From Flavobacterium tructae (GTDB lineage Bacteria > Bacteroidota > Bacteroidia > Flavobacteriales > Flavobacteriaceae): a DNA stretch of 64,000 nt. How positions within the stretch are numbered: position 1 is the first letter of the stretch; the number at the start of each line of letters is the position of its first letter. The position numbers and the translations under genes are program-made. Of this stretch, positions 26,275 to 34,451 are shown one piece after another. The notes under the pieces were generated by a model. The model was not told the origin of the DNA and made no database searches. It saw only the letters and a list, made by a program, of their open reading frames with translations. Where the stretch lies: positions 484,991-548,990 of the forward strand of contig NZ_MUHH01000017.1 in NCBI RefSeq assembly GCF_002217475.1, read 5' to 3'.

Positions 26275-26376
26275 ATGCAAGAATTTTTTAAAATAGCAAT
26301 TAAGTCCCAGATGAATAAGTCCCTACAGATGAACAAGATGTTTAACGTCGCACGTATTTGTGTATGCGTCTGTTGA
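26275..26376 (+). CDS. Met/Cys-containing leader peptide (33 aa) before the second small protein
   Basis: A 33-codon ORF runs from ATG 26275 to TGA 26374-26376. Met codons are at 1, 13, 19 and 22, and Cys at 29, 31 and 33, the ORF ending in ICVCVC. A perfect 11-bp terminator follows 33 bases after the stop. ACTAAAAG at 26378-26385, directly after the stop codon, can pair with CTTTTGGT of the terminator 5' arm (one G-U). The order leader, switch segment, small hairpin, terminator, small protein is the same as at 22922-23281. I infer an attenuator leader. Confidence 0.68.
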   Translation: MQEFFKIAIKSQMNKSLQMNKMFNVARICVCVC

Positions 26377-26377
26377 T

Positions 26378-26446
26378 ACTAAAAGTATATATAAGTTGTA
26401 AAAAACTTGAACCCTTTTGGTATTAAAAATCCAAAAGGGTTTTTTT
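26378..26446 (+). terminator. Attenuator: antiterminator segment plus terminator before the second small protein
   Basis: AACCCTTTTGG (26410-26420) pairs perfectly with CCAAAAGGGTT (26431-26441), loop of 10, T run to 26446. The competing segment ACTAAAAG is at 26378-26385, and a small hairpin AAGTT/AACTT (26393-26397, 26404-26408) lies between them. The core CCCTTTTGGT is shared with the attenuator at 23034. A ribosome at the stop codon would cover the competing segment; stalling at the Met codons would free it, stalling at the last Cys codons less clearly so. Confidence 0.68.
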
Positions 26447-26525
26447 ATTCCATTTGGTTACGATAACAAAGAAATAAACATAAAATAAAGATAATAACAC
26501 GCAAACTAACATAAACTTAAATGTC

Positions 26526-26726
26526 ATGAGCACAATAAACTACCTAACAAAGACTTTTTCAACATTGAAAAACATTAGAGCTAAAAGAAACAATGCACCG
26601 CCAACAAATGAATTGACCGATTCAAGATTCGGGGTGACTGAAACAAATAAAAAAGCGGAGAAAAAAAATCCGGATTCATTATTGTTTTTGATGTATTCAA
26701 AAGAAAATGAAACGCTTTTTATTTAA
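26526..26726 (+). CDS. Small protein with C-terminal SLLFxMY...LFI signature, second copy
   Basis: This 66-residue protein has a basic N-terminal half (TLKNIRAKRNN) and a polar linker, and ends in DSLLFLMYSKENETLFI. Compared with the 62-residue protein at 23093-23281, the ends share SLLF-x-MY-x(2)-E-x(3)-LFI while the rest has diverged, so the C-terminus is the constrained part. It has no Cys. It follows the second Met/Cys attenuator. A new promoter and a SAM-I riboswitch begin about 130-190 bases downstream, so it may be the only gene of its transcript. Confidence 0.68.
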   Translation: MSTINYLTKTFSTLKNIRAKRNNAPPTNELTDSRFGVTETNKKAEKKNPDSLLFLMYSKENETLFI

Positions 26727-26917
26727 ATCTAAAAGCATCATAAAATAGAGGGAAACCTGCTTAATTTTACTGGGCAAATTGTTCGGTAATTTTTTGCGTA
26801 CACTAGTTTTTGTTTGAATTATGTTTAAGAAATTGAGGAATCAGTTTCGATAAAATTTGTTTGTTTGAGAAATTAGTAGTTAATTTGCACCTTTAAGTTC
26901 AAAAACGTATTGAAATG

Positions 26918-27022
26918 TTATAAAGAAAGGACGAGGGATTAGACCCGATGAATCCTTAGCAACCCTTCGTTAAATCGAAGAAGGTGCTGCATTCTACCAC
27001 GCCCAAACGTGGAAAGATAACA
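26918..27022 (+). promoter_or_regulatory. SAM-I (S-box) riboswitch before metX-thrA
   Basis: Conserved SAM-I blocks are in order: GACGAGGGA (26931-26939), GACCCGATGAATCCTTAGCA (26943-26962), GAAGGTGCTGCATTCTACC (26981-26999) and AAAGATAAC. The outer stem pairs GTTAT (26918-26922) with ATAAC (27018-27022). A -7-like box TTAATTTGC (26881-26889) with TTG 18 bases before it gives the promoter. No terminator with a T run is seen behind it, so control of translation of metX is more likely. SAM is expected to lower expression of metX and thrA. Confidence 0.92.
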
Positions 27023-27094
27023 ACAAGAAATTTTCTGGTTTCACTCTAGACTTTCTTTCTAATATTTCCACATACAAATCAAAATTAAAAAGAT

Positions 27095-28084
27095 TTGAAA
27101 TTGGAAAATATACCAAATCCCATTATAATTCAGGAATTCATCACCGAAAGTGGTGTGTCCTACTCATCATTACCCTTAAGTTTTACACTTTCCGGTTTAC
27201 CATTGTATAGTGCGCCTATTGTTCTCGTTAATCATGCTTTGACAGGGAATGCAGAGGTCACCGGAGCAAACGGCTGGTGGAATGACCTTATTGGGGAAGA
27301 AAAAACAATCGATACCCATAAATTTACCGTACTGGCTTTTAATGTGCCGGGAAACGGAAATGATTCCTTTATCATCGAAAATTACCAGGATTTCACTACC
27401 AGAGATATTGCCCGTATTTTTATTAAAGGTCTGGAGCTTTTAAATATTCACCAACTACATACCATTATCGGAGGTTCTGTTGGTGGTGGCATCGCCTGGG
27501 AAATTCTTGCATTAGAACCCCATATTACTCAAAATCTAATTCCCATTGCAACAGATTGGAAGTCGACCGACTGGATGATCGCCAATTGTTATTTACAAGA
27601 GCAAATTTTGAACAATTCTTCAAAACCTATAGAAGATGCCAGAATTCATGCTATGTTGTGTTACAGGTCTCCGGAATCCTTCAAAGAGAAATTTCAACGT
27701 ACCATCAATACCAACCGTCCTGTTTTTAATATCGAAAGCTGGTTGGCACATCATGGTGAAAAACTACAGAAAAGATACCAATTGGCTTCTTACAAACTCA
27801 TGAACCAATTGCTAAAAACCATAGACATCACCAGAAACAGAGAGAATTTCGAGACTTTGTTATCTAAAACAGACGCTGCGATTCATATTATCGGAATCAA
27901 TTCGGACTTGTTTTTTATACCCAAAGAAAATCGGGAGACTTTTCAGGAATTAAAAAAGTTCAAAGACAATGTTTCTTACAGTGAAATAGATTCGGTTCAC
28001 GGACATGATGCTTTTTTAATCGAGTACAAACAATTAGATCATTTACTTGCCGATATTTTTAAGGCAGAAACAATAGAAAAATAA
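27095..28084 (+). CDS. metX: Homoserine O-acetyltransferase (alpha/beta hydrolase fold)
   Basis: This 329-residue enzyme acetylates homoserine with acetyl-CoA for direct sulfhydrylation. The nucleophile Ser is in GGSVGGGIAWE near residue 128. The catalytic His is in VHGHDAFLIEY near residue 302, the Asp in GINSDLFFIP near 270. The oxyanion region reads VNHALTGNAEVTG near residue 50. The start is a TTG at 27095; no in-frame ATG lies nearby upstream. It is slightly shorter than typical MetX. Its stop is one base before the thrA start, so the two form an operon under a SAM-I riboswitch. Confidence 0.88.
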   Translation: MKLENIPNPIIIQEFITESGVSYSSLPLSFTLSGLPLYSAPIVLVNHALTGNAEVTGANGWWNDLIGEEKTIDTHKFTVLAFNVPGNGNDSFIIENYQDFTTRDIARIFIKGLELLNIHQLHTIIGGSVGGGIAWEILALEPHITQNLIPIATDWKSTDWMIANCYLQEQILNNSSKPIEDARIHAMLCYRSPESFKEKFQRTINTNRPVFNIESWLAHHGEKLQKRYQLASYKLMNQLLKTIDITRNRENFETLLSKTDAAIHIIGINSDLFFIPKENRETFQELKKFKDNVSYSEIDSVHGHDAFLIEYKQLDHLLADIFKAETIEK

Positions 28085-28085
28085 A

Positions 28086-30500
28086 ATGAAAATATTAAAA
28101 TTTGGCGGTAAATCGTTATCAAACGGAGAAGGACTTAATAAAGTAGTTTCAATTATTACGGATAAAGTACAGCAGAATGAAAAAATAGCTGTTGTGGTTT
28201 CGGCCCGCGGAAATGCAACAGACGAGTTAGAATACATTTTAAAAATTGCTGCGAAAAACGGTAATTATAAACCGTTATTTGAGAATTTTAAAGCGTATCA
28301 GATCTCAGATTATCCTCAGGTCGATTTATCTGAAGAATTTAATGTGCTCGAGAAACTTTTTGAAGGAGTAAGCCTGATTGGTGATTACAGCAATAAAATT
28401 AAAGATCAGATTTTATCAAAAGGAGAATTACTTTCGGCTAAATTGCTGACAGCTATTCTAATCGGAAAAGGAGTTCCGGCAAATTTTGTCGATTCAAGAG
28501 AATTGTTGAAAACCGATTCTAAATTTGGTGATGCACAGCCTTTGGAACAGCTTTCTAAGAAAAATGTAATCAATTATTTTAAAGAACACAACGGTTCAAC
28601 GGTTAACATCGTAACTGGTTTTATTGGATCTAACAATAACAACGATACAACCACTTTAGGAAGAAACGGAAGTAACTATACCGCGTCGCTAATTGCAAAC
28701 TACCTGAATGCAGAAGAATTGCAGAATTTTACACATGTTGACGGAATTTACACCGCAAATCCTGATTTGGTTGCCGATGCTAAAAAGATAGAATTCCTGT
28801 CGTTTAATGAGGCGAATGAATTAGCCAATTTTGGCGCTACAATTTTACATGCGAAAACAATCATTCCGTTACTGGAAAAAAATATCCCGCTTCGTATTTT
28901 AAATACCTTTAATCATGAAAATCGCGGGACTTTAATTACCTCTGATTCAGCTAAAGAAGGAATTAAAACACTTTCTGTTTTAGAAAATGTGTCTCTGGTG
29001 AATCTGGAGGGCCGTGGATTACTTGGGAAAGCAGGTGTAGATGCCCGAATTTTTAAAGTAATGGGCGATCACAACATCAGTGTGAGTATTATTTCGCAAG
29101 GTTCTTCAGAGCGAGGCATTGGTCTCGTGGTGGCAACCGACAAGGCTACATTGGCAATGGTTGAACTGGAAAAAGAATTCGAAAATGACTTCTATTCTAA
29201 AGATGTAAATCAAATTACGGTAACCGATAATGTTTCGGTAATTTCGATTATCGGTCAGGATTTGAGTACTTTTCATAAACCCTATACGGCATTAATTAAA
29301 AATAAAATTGTTCCGATTTTGTTCAATAACACCGTTACGGGTAAAAATGTGAGTTTGGTTGTTAAAAAATCTGAACTACATAAAGCCTTAAACGTAATTC
29401 ACGGAGAGATTTTTGGAGTTTCCAAAAAAATCAATATTGCCATTATTGGTCATGGATTAGTGGGAGGAACTTTAATCAATCAGATTTTAGAATCGACTGA
29501 CGCTATCGAGAAAAGAAAAGATGTGAGACTGAATGTTTTTGCAATTGCCAATTCCAAAAAAGTACTTTTAGATAAAAACGGAGTAAGTTCGAACTGGAAA
29601 ACAGATATTGAAAAGGAAGGACTTGCCTATACTATTCAGGATATTATTGCTTATGCGAATCAACATCATTTAGAAAACCTGATTGCGATTGATAATACAG
29701 CCAGTGCAAAATTTGTTGAGAATTATATTCCGCTGGTGGAGAGCAGTTTCGATTTGATCTCTTCTAACAAAGTAGCCAATACACTAAGTTATGGTTTTTA
29801 TAAAGAATTGAGAAAATCTTTAGCCGAAAATCAGAAGAATTATTTGTACGAAACCAATGTTGGTGCCGGATTGCCATTAATTGATACTATTAAATTATTA
29901 CACCTTTCAGGAGAAAACATCACCAAAATAAAAGGAGTATTCTCCGGAACACTAAGTTATTTATTCAATAATTTTTCGGCAAAAGACGTTCCGTTTAGTG
30001 AGATTTTGCAGGAAGCGATTGATAACGGATACACAGAACCGGACCCTCGTGAGGATTTATGCGGAAATGATGTGGGAAGAAAATTATTGATTCTGGCAAG
30101 AGAATTAGACTTGCAGAATGAATTTGAAGAAATCTCGATTCAGAATTTAATTCCGGAGCATTTGCGTGAAGGAAACGTTGGTGATTTCTTAACGAAATTG
30201 AAAGAATTCGATCCGATTTATGAAAAAATAAAAGCCGATCAAAAGCCAAATCATGTATTGAGATACATTGGTGAATTGTCGGGAGATTTGCAAAGCGACA
30301 AAGGAATTTTGGAAGTAAAATTAGTTTCAGTGCCTTCTGATACTGCCTTAGGCGGATTAAAAGGATCTGATTCTTTCTTTGAAATTTATACAGAGTCTTA
30401 CGGAGACCGTCCAATCGTAATCCAGGGAGCAGGTGCAGGCTCTGCTGTAACAGCGAGAGGAGTATTTGGTGATATTTTGAGATTGTCAGATAAAGGGTAA
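28086..30500 (+). CDS. thrA: Bifunctional aspartate kinase / homoserine dehydrogenase I
   Basis: This 804-residue fusion makes homoserine from aspartate (first and third steps of the aspartate pathway). The kinase begins with KFGGKSLSNG (residues 4-13); ACT-like domains lie around 300-440 (VSLVNLEGRGLLGKAGVDAR); the dehydrogenase starts near 449 (AIIGHGLVGGTL) and keeps the full active-site motif GYTEPDPREDLCGND near 648-662. It starts one base after metX and shares the SAM-I control. Its complete motif contrasts with the altered paralog at 24835. Confidence 0.94.
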   Translation: MKILKFGGKSLSNGEGLNKVVSIITDKVQQNEKIAVVVSARGNATDELEYILKIAAKNGNYKPLFENFKAYQISDYPQVDLSEEFNVLEKLFEGVSLIGDYSNKIKDQILSKGELLSAKLLTAILIGKGVPANFVDSRELLKTDSKFGDAQPLEQLSKKNVINYFKEHNGSTVNIVTGFIGSNNNNDTTTLGRNGSNYTASLIANYLNAEELQNFTHVDGIYTANPDLVADAKKIEFLSFNEANELANFGATILHAKTIIPLLEKNIPLRILNTFNHENRGTLITSDSAKEGIKTLSVLENVSLVNLEGRGLLGKAGVDARIFKVMGDHNISVSIISQGSSERGIGLVVATDKATLAMVELEKEFENDFYSKDVNQITVTDNVSVISIIGQDLSTFHKPYTALIKNKIVPILFNNTVTGKNVSLVVKKSELHKALNVIHGEIFGVSKKINIAIIGHGLVGGTLINQILESTDAIEKRKDVRLNVFAIANSKKVLLDKNGVSSNWKTDIEKEGLAYTIQDIIAYANQHHLENLIAIDNTASAKFVENYIPLVESSFDLISSNKVANTLSYGFYKELRKSLAENQKNYLYETNVGAGLPLIDTIKLLHLSGENITKIKGVFSGTLSYLFNNFSAKDVPFSEILQEAIDNGYTEPDPREDLCGNDVGRKLLILARELDLQNEFEEISIQNLIPEHLREGNVGDFLTKLKEFDPIYEKIKADQKPNHVLRYIGELSGDLQSDKGILEVKLVSVPSDTALGGLKGSDSFFEIYTESYGDRPIVIQGAGAGSAVTARGVFGDILRLSDKG

Positions 30501-30548
30501 GGAGGTTTTAGATTTAAGAGTTTAGATTACAGATTTTAGATTTCTGAT

Positions 30549-30652
30549 TTGTCATTTCGATGTAAGGAGAAATCACACAAGGAATTCCGCAACGAAGAAT
30601 TCTAATCTTTGTCGACAATCTAATGTGATTTCTCTTTACATCGAAATGACAA
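30549..30652. repeat. Palindromic intergenic repeat
   Basis: A 29-base arm at 30549-30577 is repeated inverted at 30624-30652 with one mismatch; its outer part, TTGTCATTTCGA, is shared with another palindrome at 50146-50183. This is a dispersed flavobacterial repeat or small non-autonomous element. Confidence 0.7.
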
Positions 30653-30691
30653 GATTGCAAAGAATAAAAAATAAAAAAAAATAACAACACA

Positions 30692-31120
30692 ATGAAAGTA
30701 ACTTTGAACAGAGTAAATGACGCGTTTCATTTTAAACTTAAAAACGAACGTGGTCATGTAGTGGATGTTGACAGCAGAGCCGAATTTGGCGGAAGTGATT
30801 TAGGTCCAAGTCCAATGGAATTAGTATTGATGGGGGTTGCGGGATGCAGTGCCATTGATATGATTTCGATCTTAAAAAAACAACGTCAGGAAATCACTTC
30901 CTTTAACGCTGAGGTAGAAGGAGAGCGTGTGCAGGTAGGTGAAGCAAAACCTTTTAAGGAAATCAATGTGGTTTTTTATTTAGAAGGAGATATTAACCCT
31001 GAAAAAGCACAACGTGCAGCCCAGCTTTCTTTTGAGAAATATTGCTCCGTTTCCAAAACAATTGAGCCTACAGCTACCATAAAATATAAAGTGGTTCTGA
31101 ACAACGAAGAATTAAAGTAA
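30692..31120 (+). CDS. OsmC/Ohr family protein
   Basis: This 142-residue protein of the OsmC fold reduces organic peroxides with two conserved Cys, seen in MGVAGCSAIDM (near residue 54) and FEKYCSVSKTI (near 118). Length is normal. It sits between thrA and metZ; a link to thiol status is plausible but unproven. Confidence 0.87.
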   Translation: MKVTLNRVNDAFHFKLKNERGHVVDVDSRAEFGGSDLGPSPMELVLMGVAGCSAIDMISILKKQRQEITSFNAEVEGERVQVGEAKPFKEINVVFYLEGDINPEKAQRAAQLSFEKYCSVSKTIEPTATIKYKVVLNNEELK

Positions 31121-31409
31121 TTGGATAATTAATCAGTTTGATAATTAGATAATTTTTGGACCATTTTTATACAATGAAAATTCACATTAAACTTCTGGCG
31201 AAAAGCTGTGTTTGGCTTTGTGAATCTTTGTGAAATTTTATAAAAAAAGCGAATTAGTGCTAATTAGTGCAATTCGTGTTTTAGCCAATTTGAGAATTAG
31301 ATAATTTTCAAAATGAAGATTAATTAATAACGTTATACCGTTTAAATTTTAAGTTTTTGTTTTAAACAATGCTGAAAACTTGAAACTTGAAACAAGAAAA
31401 ACAAAAAAA

Positions 31410-32582
31410 ATGAACACAGAAGAATTTGGTTTTGAAACACAAGCCATTAGGACACAATTAGAAAGAAGTCAGTATCTAGAGCATTCAGTGCCATTATACT
31501 TATCATCAAGTTTTGTATTTGAAGATGCCGAAGACATGAGAGCTTCTTTTACAGAAGAAAAAGAAAGAAACATTTACAGCCGTTTCAGCAATCCGAATAC
31601 CACAGAGTTTGTGGACAAAATTTGTAAAATGGAAGGGGCAGAGGCAGGCTATGCTTTTGCCACCGGAATGGCAGCGGTATATTCTACTTTTGCGGCCTTA
31701 TTAAATTCAGGAGATCATATCGTGTCTGCGAGCAGTGTTTTTGGCTCGACACATGCTTTGTTTATGACGTATTTTCCAAAATGGAATATCGAAACTTCTT
31801 ATTTTGATATTAGCAAGCCGGAAACCATTGAAGGATTCATTAAACCGAATACAAAAATTTTATACGCAGAGTCGCCTACAAATCCGGGTGTTGATGTGAT
31901 CGATTTACAATTGTTAGGTGATCTTGCTAAAAAACACAACCTGATTTTAATTATCGATAACTGTTTTGCCACGCCTTACCTTCAACAACCTATAAAGTTT
32001 GGAGCACATTTGGTAGTACATTCAGCGACCAAATTAATTGACGGTCAGGGAAGGGTTTTAGGCGGAGTTACGGTTGGAAGCGAAGATTTAATCAGACAGA
32101 TTTACTTGTTCTCCAGAAATACAGGACCGGCTTTGTCTCCGTTTAATGCATGGGTTTTGTCAAAAAGTTTAGAGACATTGGCCGTTCGCGTTGAAAAACA
32201 CTGCGAAAATGCTTTAAAAGTAGCAGAGTTTTTAGAGGCACATCCAAATGTGAATAGTGTAAAATATCCGTTTTTGAAGTCACATCCACAATATGAAATT
32301 GCCAAAAAGCAAATGAAATTGGGTGGAAATATTATCGCTTTTGAAATTAAAGGCGGAATTGAAGCAGGAAGGAAATTTTTAGATAAAATAAAACTTTGCT
32401 CGTTATCTGCAAATATTGGCGATACGAGATCGATTGTGACGCATCCTGCTTCAACAACACACAGTAAGCTGTCTGAAGAAGATCAATTGGCAGTCGGAAT
32501 TACACAAGGTCTTGTACGTGTTTCTGTTGGTTTAGAAACCGTAGAAGATGTAATTGCTGATTTGAAACAGGCGCTTTCTTAA
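31410..32582 (+). CDS. metZ: Trans-sulfuration PLP enzyme, O-succinyl/acetylhomoserine sulfhydrylase type
   Basis: This 390-residue Cys/Met metabolism PLP enzyme is read from the ATG at 31410; an in-frame ATG 30 bases earlier lies in a repeat-like AT stretch. The aldimine Lys is in HSATKLIDGQGRVLGG near residue 207; YSRFSNPNTTEFVDKICKMEG near 50 and the C-terminal LVRVSVGLETVEDVIADL are typical. MetZ and cystathionine gamma-synthase are hard to separate by eye; the sulfide-assimilating context favours MetZ. It is the second sulfhydrylase in the window after metY. Confidence 0.85.
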   Translation: MNTEEFGFETQAIRTQLERSQYLEHSVPLYLSSSFVFEDAEDMRASFTEEKERNIYSRFSNPNTTEFVDKICKMEGAEAGYAFATGMAAVYSTFAALLNSGDHIVSASSVFGSTHALFMTYFPKWNIETSYFDISKPETIEGFIKPNTKILYAESPTNPGVDVIDLQLLGDLAKKHNLILIIDNCFATPYLQQPIKFGAHLVVHSATKLIDGQGRVLGGVTVGSEDLIRQIYLFSRNTGPALSPFNAWVLSKSLETLAVRVEKHCENALKVAEFLEAHPNVNSVKYPFLKSHPQYEIAKKQMKLGGNIIAFEIKGGIEAGRKFLDKIKLCSLSANIGDTRSIVTHPASTTHSKLSEEDQLAVGITQGLVRVSVGLETVEDVIADLKQALS

Positions 32583-32712
32583 AATAATTTTAGATTTCTG
32601 ATTTTAGATTTAACTCAGAAGTTGATTTAAAATAAATAACGATTTTTGACTCATAATGAATGCAGTTGAAAATCGTTTTTTATTAGGTTTTATTTAAACT
32701 ATATCAATTTGG

Positions 32713-32765
32713 TAGAATTTAAAATTTTGTTCTATTACTATTCTCGTTTAAAAAGTTTATTTTTG
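32713..32765 (+). promoter_or_regulatory. Promoter region of the Rrf2 regulator with a palindrome
   Basis: TAGAA (32713-32717) and TTCTA (32730-32734) flank an AT-rich near-palindrome of 22 bases, possibly an autoregulatory site. TATTTTTG at 32758-32765 matches the -7 box; no well-spaced TTG is seen. Confidence 0.35.
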
Positions 32766-32841
32766 TGGCAGAAAAACAAGACGATTGTTGTTTTGGGTTA
32801 AAAGTCTAAAATGAGCAATCAGTAATTAAAATATATACAAC

Positions 32842-33252
32842 GTGCTTTCAAAGAAAACTAAATACGGAATCAAAGCTTTAACTTATCTGGCCAGACGTGA
32901 AAACAATGAGCCGGTACAAATTGCTGAAATTGCGAAAAGTGAACATATTTCGATTAAATTTTTAGAAAGTATTTTGCTGCTGCTTAGGAATTCAGGATTT
33001 CTGGGAGCTAAAAAAGGAAAGGGCGGAGGTTATTATCTGATAAAGGATCCTAAAGATATCAGTATGGCTAAAGTCTATCGAATTTTGGAAGGGCCAATCG
33101 CATTGCTACCTTGTGCCAGTCATAATTTTTACGAAAGATGTGATGATTGTGATGATGAATCTACCTGTGCTGCACGCCGATTAATGACTGAAGTGAGAGA
33201 TAATACACTTAAAATACTGGAGAGTAACTCGTTAGCAGATATTGCATTTTAA
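32842..33252 (+). CDS. Rrf2 family transcriptional regulator
   Basis: This 136-residue protein starts with GTG at 32842. An N-terminal winged helix (residues 1-65, KKTKYGIKALTYLARRE then KFLESILLLLRNSGFLGAKKG) is followed by a C-terminal segment with Cys at 91, 100, 103 and 109. Rrf2 proteins include IscR, NsrR and the cysteine regulator CymR. The position before the sulfate-assimilation genes suggests a regulator of sulfur genes; Cys residues may hold a cluster or sense thiols. This role is inferred. Confidence 0.86.
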   Translation: MLSKKTKYGIKALTYLARRENNEPVQIAEIAKSEHISIKFLESILLLLRNSGFLGAKKGKGGGYYLIKDPKDISMAKVYRILEGPIALLPCASHNFYERCDDCDDESTCAARRLMTEVRDNTLKILESNSLADIAF

Positions 33253-33281
33253 TCAGATCTCCATTCCGGGATTTCCTATAA

Positions 33282-33318
33282 AAAAGACCATTTCAATATT
33301 TTAATGAAATGGTCTTTT
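33282..33318. terminator. Bidirectional terminator
   Basis: AAAAGACCATTTCA (33282-33295) pairs with TGAAATGGTCTTTT (33305-33318), 14 bp, loop of 9, with A and T runs. It separates the converging Rrf2 and permease genes. Confidence 0.85.
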
Positions 33319-33358
33319 CTTTTTAGATTCAGATTATATTTTAAAGAGCAGGAATATG

Positions 33359-34141
33359 TTAGAAAATCAATTTATATCCTGCCATAAAAAGCATTACAGC
33401 AATCGCATTTCTAAGGAATTGATCCGGAACTTTTCCGCTCAGCATACTTCCCATATAAATTCCCGGAAGCGAGCCCATCAATAATTGTCCTAATAAGACA
33501 AGATCTAAATTTCCCATTGAAGCGTGTCCGATTCCGGCAACTAATGTCAAGGGAACGGCATGTGCAATTTCAGTCCCGACTAAACGAGGGGTTGGCAGTA
33601 GCGGGTAAAGAAAAAATAAAGTGACAGTCCCTAAAGCTCCCGCACCAATTGAAGTTAGAGTTACAGTAGCGCCTAATAGAATACCTATAGCAATAGTTAG
33701 TGTGTTTTGAGTGGTGCTTTCGCTGTGAAATTTATCTCCGGCATGTTTTTGAGAGAATTCTAAAAGTTTCTTTTTAAAGATAATAGCAACTGAAGTAAAT
33801 AACAATGCCCAGCCTAAACTGTATTTGATAACATGATTTATAGTTTCAATGTCGGTTTTGATACTGCTCAGAATCCATAAAGTAATCAAAGCGGCAGGAA
33901 CACTTCCGAGAGTCAGCCAGCCCGTAATTTTCCAATTGATATTGCCTTTTTTGTTGTGAACGAACACCCCTCCGGCTTTAGTAAAAGCAGCATAAAGTAA
34001 ATCTGTTCCAACCGCTGTTGTTGGTGGTATACCAAACCACAACAAAATGGGAGTCATCAAAGAACCGCCTCCAACACCTGTTAACCCCACTATAAAACCT
34101 ACTGCTAAACCTGCAATTATAAGACCTATTTGGAAATCCAT
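33359..34141 (-). CDS. TauE/SafE family permease
   Basis: This 260-residue polytopic protein has about eight membrane segments. GLTGVGGGSLMTPIL near residues 20-34 and SIGAGALGTVTLFFLYP near 163-179 are the two halves of the TauE/SafE repeat. The family exports or imports sulfite, sulfoacetate or related anions. It is the leftward one of two such genes facing away from each other in the sulfur locus. Direction of transport is not known. Confidence 0.83.
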   Translation of the reverse strand: MDFQIGLIIAGLAVGFIVGLTGVGGGSLMTPILLWFGIPPTTAVGTDLLYAAFTKAGGVFVHNKKGNINWKITGWLTLGSVPAALITLWILSSIKTDIETINHVIKYSLGWALLFTSVAIIFKKKLLEFSQKHAGDKFHSESTTQNTLTIAIGILLGATVTLTSIGAGALGTVTLFFLYPLLPTPRLVGTEIAHAVPLTLVAGIGHASMGNLDLVLLGQLLMGSLPGIYMGSMLSGKVPDQFLRNAIAVMLFMAGYKLIF

Positions 34142-34363
34142 GGATAAATATTTGCCGTAAAAATAACAACATTTTTATAATTATCCTATGGATGTGGTAG
34201 ACTTTAAAAGTGCTATTTAAAAAAGAATGAAATTTTCACTGTTATAGTCCTGTAGCACAGTTTAATATGTTTTTCTGAGCCGTTTAACGATTGATGGAAA
34301 TTGTTATGGATTCCTTTTTGTTACTATTAAAATAAAGAGGATGTAAAAAAATCAAATATTGTT

Positions 34364-34427
34364 TTGATATTTAGAAATAAGTAGTAATTTTGCCATTCAA
34401 TCTACTAACCCGATAGGGTAATAGATT
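34364..34427 (+). promoter_or_regulatory. Promoter and 5' hairpin of the cys locus
   Basis: TTG (34364-34366) and TAATTTTG (34385-34392) are 18 bases apart. At about the transcription start lies a hairpin, AATCTA (34399-34404) with TAGATT (34422-34427), around CCC-GATA-GGG. It contains the motif GATAGGGTAATAGA also found at 19556. It may act as operator or RNA stem. Confidence 0.5.
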
Positions 34428-34451
34428 TTAAAGCTAAAACAAATCACAGGA

